64,000 nt of DNA. Origin: Thamnaconus septentrionalis (Eukaryota; Chordata; Actinopteri; Tetraodontiformes; Monacanthidae). The stretch covers positions 9,770,001 to 9,834,000 of the forward strand of contig CM020511.1 in assembly GCA_009823395.1 (NCBI GenBank), given 5' to 3'. The notes under the pieces were generated by a model that did no database searches, was not told the origin of the DNA, and saw only the letters and a program-made list of their open reading frames with translations. This document shows, piece by piece, positions 59,249 through 64,000 of the stretch. The first letter of the stretch is position 1, and every line of letters begins with the position of its first letter. A program made the position numbers and the translations under genes.

Positions 59249-60959
59249 TACTATCTATACAACTAACTAACTGTATATACATATATGTGTGCGTGTGTTT
59301 TGTGTTTGTGTTGTGACAAAGTCAGATGCCACCAGGTGTGTCCCATAATATGGGGAAAACTCAGCCAATTAAGGCTTATTTGGGGAGACAGCAGGCTGAA
59401 ATGGTGGCAGCGTCAGATGACTGGAGAACATTTGGCAGGCACGCAAGCTGCCACTGCATTAACAACTGTGCTACTGAAGCTTTGCCGTTTTCTGCTTTTC
59501 CATGACATATAAAAAAACATCACATTGCTTCATGTGATAGAAATATGGCTTAAACGAAAAGGGGGGGGTGCTGATCCTTTATTTTATGAACTATGGTTCA
59601 TATCATCATGTTTAACATATCAACACCTTCTTAAATTCATGGCCTAGGTCATTTTTGTTAAAAAAAAAAAAAAAACACAAAACACTGAAACAAATCATTG
59701 TGAAAAGATGATTTGAGGGAAGAAAATGACTGAAGCTGTTATTTTAGGAAGGTGACAATGCGCAGTGCTGTGTATGCAGTGCAACGAGAGAATATTAAGT
59801 TACACAGAAGGGGAGAAAAAAAAATTAGCACGGCTGGGGGTTTGTACAGATCCTCGGGACGTCACACTCGGTTGTCCTTGAAATGTGGTGGTGAAGTTCC
59901 TGCTCGTCATTCCTGCCTTTATAAACCTGCTGTGGGTGTCTCATCCTATTAAATGCATGCTTGAAAAAAGAAAAAGAAAAAAATCATAGGACTTGTCACA
60001 TGGTGCATCAGCGTTCACAAGCTCAATATAAGCAATGAGTGCAAAACTGTCATGAGCGAAGGGGCACACCATGAAACCTCATCAAAACCTTCAGTTTTGT
60101 ATTTTGCTGTAAAATGATGACGCGTCACCGTAGCTGTAAAACAGGCAGAGTTTTATTACATAACGGTCAAGTAACCCTTTCGCCAGATTTTAGATCTCAT
60201 AAGGTGTTTCATTGATAATTACCATTGACCTGGCAGAGTGTGATTGCGATTTCAGAAGCCACAGTGACCTTGGCCTTTTTAACTCAGGAGATCTAAATCT
60301 TACCGGTTTATTACATCGCAAAAAATGACATTCGGCTGAAATTCAGTGTTTCACTCCCAACGCAGAGTCCCATTTAAATCATGATCATGATAGAGAGATC
60401 TCTCCCTACACACATGATGGGCCATGGTGGGAGCAGCAGGGAGGCAGAGTTGACGAAATGATTTATCGTGTCCACAAAGAACAGATTTGTCTGTTGTTGT
60501 CTGTGCAAATAATAACTACTTGCTTCATGACGTGCACCTTGCATAATTGGAGGCCTTGAACCTACGGCCCTGAGATGAGATGAAACTAGCCTTGATGCAT
60601 GTTGAACCTCAGACTAGCTTGAGATGTGACTGAAGTTGCCCCAAAGGGGCTGAGATTTCGCTCCAGACATCCTCTTGGCCACATTCAAGACGTGACCCCA
60701 ACTCGCCTTGGCAGCTTTGAGACTTGACTTTAACTCGTCCCAGAGGTTCTCAAAGTGACGCGACTCTGGACTGTTCCCAAAAGCCCTGAATACAGTTCTG
60801 GTCTGCACTCTAATTGAGAAAAAAAAGAAAAAGGTCACGTATATGCATTAAACATTTACAGGTCCCCATTGCTAGTAAAACAGGATGTGATTTATCCGAA
60901 ATCATGCGACTGACTGCAACAAAAGATAGATAAGGTTCATTGCGAGTTCAGTTCTACAA

Positions 60960-61179
60960 AGGGACTGCAGCCTTTTTTTCTGAGGTCCAATAACAGACTT
61001 ATTTATGCCACTATGTAGATAACTGTCAATAATACAACTGTTCATAAGATGTAAATAACTCATTTTTTTTCCCTTTCTTACTCTATATTTTATTTTAATA
61101 TTTCATTTTTTATTTCTTTATTAATTGTAATGAATATAATTTTCCATTATTCTATTCTATTCTATTCTATTCTAATGTG
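60960..61179 (+). mobile_element. LINE 3'-end fragment with (TTCTA)n tail
   Basis: Includes CATAAGATGTAAATAACTC, a T-rich stretch with ATTTTATTTTAATATTTC, and a terminal (TTCTA)n at 61149-61179. It aligns with the minus-strand copy at 8700-8985 over these pieces, but lacks the GTAATTATGCAAATTTCCCC box. Confidence 0.6.
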
Positions 61180-62780
61180 CAGTGACCTTCTGGACCTTCT
61201 GCAAAGTCAGGGATGACTCGTTCATTCACTTATTCAGAAACCGTATTGTTTACGGACTCAAGACAATTGACCATTGACCACATTGGCCAAAGAATATAGA
61301 ATAATGTTGTTGCTCAGTGGTCGAATACGCGGAGCACAACAAAGAGAAGGTTTTTTTGAAATCTATGGTGCTTCCTGGGAGAGTAAAAAAAACAAAAAAA
61401 CGTTCAAGTAGGATAAGAAAAATGAAAAAATAAAATAAAATGCACATGCAAGCACAGAAGGGGATTAAGTGGGTGTTGAATGTTCGGAGGATGGGAGCAA
61501 AAGAAACGGAAGGCTGTGTCTAACACAAAGGAGATGAAAGACGTGTGGGAGTGAGCAGTCAGTGGCGGTTAAAATTTTTGCAAAATGCTGCATGTCTGTG
61601 TGCCGCAAAGGGGAGACAGTTCGGCCTTCACGGCTGACCAGGTTCCCTTTCATCTGCATATCTCAAGCTAGGCCGGACCCACCTACGCATTTTGCGCGGT
61701 TTTTGTTTCAAAGAAAACAAATGGCGATAATAACAATTAGCTGACGTACCGGCAAGCAGGAATAAATCCAAAATAACGCATGAGCTCAACTGGTAGCGGC
61801 GAAAGCCGTCCCACGTCGGGAGAAGTGCAGTGGAGGAAGCGGTAATAACCCTGATTAGTTCCAGTGTTCATGGCTGCTTATGGAGCTTCCAGGGGAGAGT
61901 TGAATGGAGATTGAAATCAGAACTCGGCTACGGATGATTATCTCGCCACTCCAGATCAAAGATTCTCCCAGAGTCTCATCACAGAGGGACAGAGAAAAGA
62001 TGATTTTAGCAGGCACACGATGGAGGCGCCGGCCCCGTGTTGCCGAAAGCGCAGGGTTTCCTCTTCCGCATATGTAGATATACGTGCACAGATTGCGGCT
62101 ATAATTAGAAAGTGTCAACACGCCCTGAGCTACTGAGAGGGGAAACTCAAATGTGTGAGTTGATGGTGACTTCAGTATTTCACAGCTAAGGAAAGCAGGA
62201 GTTTTAACAGGGCAAGAAATCACGGCAAAATGTGCTGAGAAGAACTCAAATTTAGGTCTGGAGGGAAAAAAAAAAAGGGGGGTCACGACGCCGAGTGAAG
62301 AAATTGTGGAGGATGCAGTGAGAACCATCTGTGGATCTTCTCGAGCAAGGTGTCCATGTACTGCATGTGTGTGTGTGTGTGTGTAGGGGGGGTGGAGAAA
62401 TGTCACGGGTATGACTACACGATTGTGACTCATTTTTCCTGCCATTTCTTTTAACTGTGCAAAGTGTGAGAGGATGGATATGACATGGATATGAAGAGAA
62501 GTTGGGCTTTCAGTTCAATAAAGGTTAAAGCTCAAACACGTGTAATTATCCACTTTCGGAGCCATTAAAAGCTTTTTTTTATCACAAGATCATAGAAGAT
62601 TTCTATTTATTATTTCTTTTGCTTGAAAAGTCGTGCGTTGCATGCAGTGTGGATCTCTTAGTTGTATGCAGCATGTATGGACCAATATAAGCTGTACAAA
62701 CCAAAAAGTCAAGGCACCATCACCATTTTGTGAACAATGTAAAATATCAAGTAATTACATAATGGTAGCTAGAGGCCTTC
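61180..62780. other. 5' flank without recognised genes
   Basis: About 1.6 kb. A 196-codon minus-strand frame at 61855-62445 spans it, but it shows no domain and contains an HTHTHT run from a microsatellite; it is probably not a gene. Confidence 0.5.
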
Positions 62781-62817
62781 TTTTTTTAAATAAATAAATA
62801 AAATAAAATATTTATTT

Positions 62818-62957
62818 GTAATTAACTACGCAGCCCCAGATGAGGGAATAAATACATAAATAAATAAATAAATTGTGGCCACAATATAGATATAACGGGC
62901 GCACAAAATACTAATTTGTCCCCATGAAAAATGTCACGTCTGGGGCTCCGTAATTAA
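62818..62957. mobile_element. MITE with GGAGCCCCAGAC ends, copy 2
   Basis: Left end GTAATTAACTACGCAGCCCC, right end TGTCACGTCTGGGGCTCCGT followed by AATTA, forming inverted ends. The interior TTGTGGCCACAATATAGATA and GCGCACAAAATAC matches copy 1 at 42919-43367, but much of the middle is missing. A (TAAA)n stretch near 62850-62872 sits inside it. Confidence 0.68.
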
Positions 62958-63199
62958 GGGTGTGTTTTTTTTTTTTGATTGGCTATATTATTATAACTAC
63001 TGTTGAGTATGTGCTTTTGTCACTAGTTGTTTAATGATACAGTGTCAGGAGGGAGACAAAGGTCTCATTAGGGGGGAGGTGGAGGTTATTTACAAACATG
63101 CGTGACGCGCTCTGGAGCTACAAGCTACGTCACACAGGCAGTTAGCGCAACATGCTGACGGGCTGACGGTACTTAGCAGTTCAAGCTAAGTCAAATTCA

Positions 63200-63650
63200 A
63201 TGGAGGAATCAGATTTAGATGCTCTACTTGGCCACTCAATCACGACCCGGGCATGTGGAATTACCCAAGCTCGTCTCGGGACAACGCACATGAGCCGTAA
63301 CTTTGAATTATTCAAACCCCAACAAGCAGCCACACCTCTAGGTGACTCAGCAGACAAGGCTTTTCTGGCTGGGGATGTGAGTTAACTTATTCACTGCCGC
63401 TAGTGTTTCATTCAGTGTATTTTCAGCCTTAACATGCAATTAGTCCTTTCATTTGTATTTATTTGTAGGCCTATTGACTGTCATTGTGTGCAGCTTGCTA
63501 GCTGCCTTGTTCCCGACCGAGCCTACAGTAGCAACGAACAAACATGCTAAGGCAACTATCTCAAGTTTGAACTACAAAGTGCGACGACTGAAGCAAGAGG
63601 ACGATGACTGTGTTTTATTTAGAGTGCAATTCATTGAAATTGAAAAGTAA
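63200..63650 (+). other. two short unidentified open frames near the right edge
   Basis: A plus-strand frame at 63200-63385 begins MEESDLDALLGHSITTRACG and ends at a GATGTGAGT donor-like site. A second frame reaches 63650 after an acceptor-like TTTATTTGTAG at 63459-63469. They resemble the first exons of an element- or gene-encoded protein, but simple splicing at these sites meets a stop (GCC TAT TGA). The family is not recognised. The GC-rich repeat-like sequence that follows (63690-63960) suggests a mobile element. Confidence 0.25.
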
Positions 63651-64000
63651 ATAGGACTCAATGAGCAGCCGTTCTACTCAGACTAAATCCACAGCGGGAC
63701 TCGAAACTCTTCCGCCATCGTCTGTTGTGTATTTCCAGCCAACTGTCAATTAAAAGGGGATTTAGGCTATCCAATCATGACATGGAATCCCAGCGTCCAG
63801 TTTCACGCCCTCCTCCATTGACTCCAAGAGAAGCTGAGCGTCCGGGGGGCGGGACTAAACACAGCATTTACCCAATGAGCATCTAGGTTCACTGCATTGA
63901 TAAAAAGCGATTCTACGCTGTTCTGTTGAAGCTCAAATTCAAAGGACTTCAACGGACCGAGACGCTATGGAAAAAAATCTTATCTGAGATGAATTTCAGA

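Noticed and set aside
60540..60830. Faint periodicity of GAGAYTTGACT-type words
   Set aside because: Could be a decayed minisatellite, but the units are too divergent to define a period by eye.
61855..62445. 196-codon minus-strand open frame
   Set aside because: No recognisable domain, contains a microsatellite-derived His/Thr run and has no flanking exon structure; considered chance.
1..64000. CRISPR arrays, bacterial operons, rRNA genes, intact viral genes
   Set aside because: None seen. The direct repeats are microsatellites, minisatellites or mobile-element copies, and the gene structure is vertebrate.

Overview
This is a eukaryotic, vertebrate-type genomic window, most likely from a teleost fish. 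The main gene is cut into small phase-1 exons with GT-AG introns. The non-coding DNA is full of (CA)n, (GATA)n and (GGAT)n microsatellites, and it carries hAT-like, TTAA-flanked and L2-like repeat fragments of the kind common in fish genomes. No bacterial-style genes, rRNA, tRNA or CRISPR array is visible.

One gene can be identified with confidence: the 5' half of adgrb1 (BAI1, brain-specific angiogenesis inhibitor 1, an adhesion GPCR), on the minus strand, transcribed right to left. Eleven coding exons can be placed by protein similarity, GT-AG sites and matching phases: 36188-36931 (signal peptide and N-terminal CUB-like domain), 8085-8243 (TSR1), 6369-6473 (linker), 4874-5041 (TSR2), 4242-4406 (TSR3), 3564-3728 (TSR4), 2166-2330 (TSR5), 1662-1763 and 1432-1538 (hormone-receptor domain), 705-899 and 97-165 (start of the GAIN domain). 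Together they encode about 715 residues. The rest of the GAIN domain, the GPS cleavage site, the seven-helix region and the cytoplasmic tail lie left of position 1. Five thrombospondin repeats plus the Ser/Arg-rich linker point to BAI1 rather than BAI2 or BAI3, which have four. The first coding exon has a one-base frame break between the signal peptide and the CUB-like domain.

Layout: 1-8243 is the compact exon cluster. 8244-36187 is one intron of about 28 kb, holding CpG-rich blocks (about 16.1-17.2 kb and 32.5-32.9 kb), a polypurine tract of about 660 bp, a 109-bp tandem duplication, dense dinucleotide repeats, hAT remnants and an interstitial telomere-like block. 36188-37129 is the first coding exon and its GC-rich leader, with a short upstream ORF. 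37130-64000 is the 5' flank or first intron: no coding gene is recognised, but it holds a hAT MITE with a perfect 8-bp target duplication, two dispersed MITE families, an L2-like LINE remnant, a perfect 28-bp CAG/CTG palindrome, a CpG-rich block at 53.6-54.3 kb that may hold the promoter or non-coding first exon, and an unidentified short ORF near the right end.

No new multi-gene system was found. The most useful observations are the exon-1 frame break, the loss of the mammalian RGD motif, the symmetric-exon design of the TSR array, the CAG/CTG palindrome and the mobile-element families.
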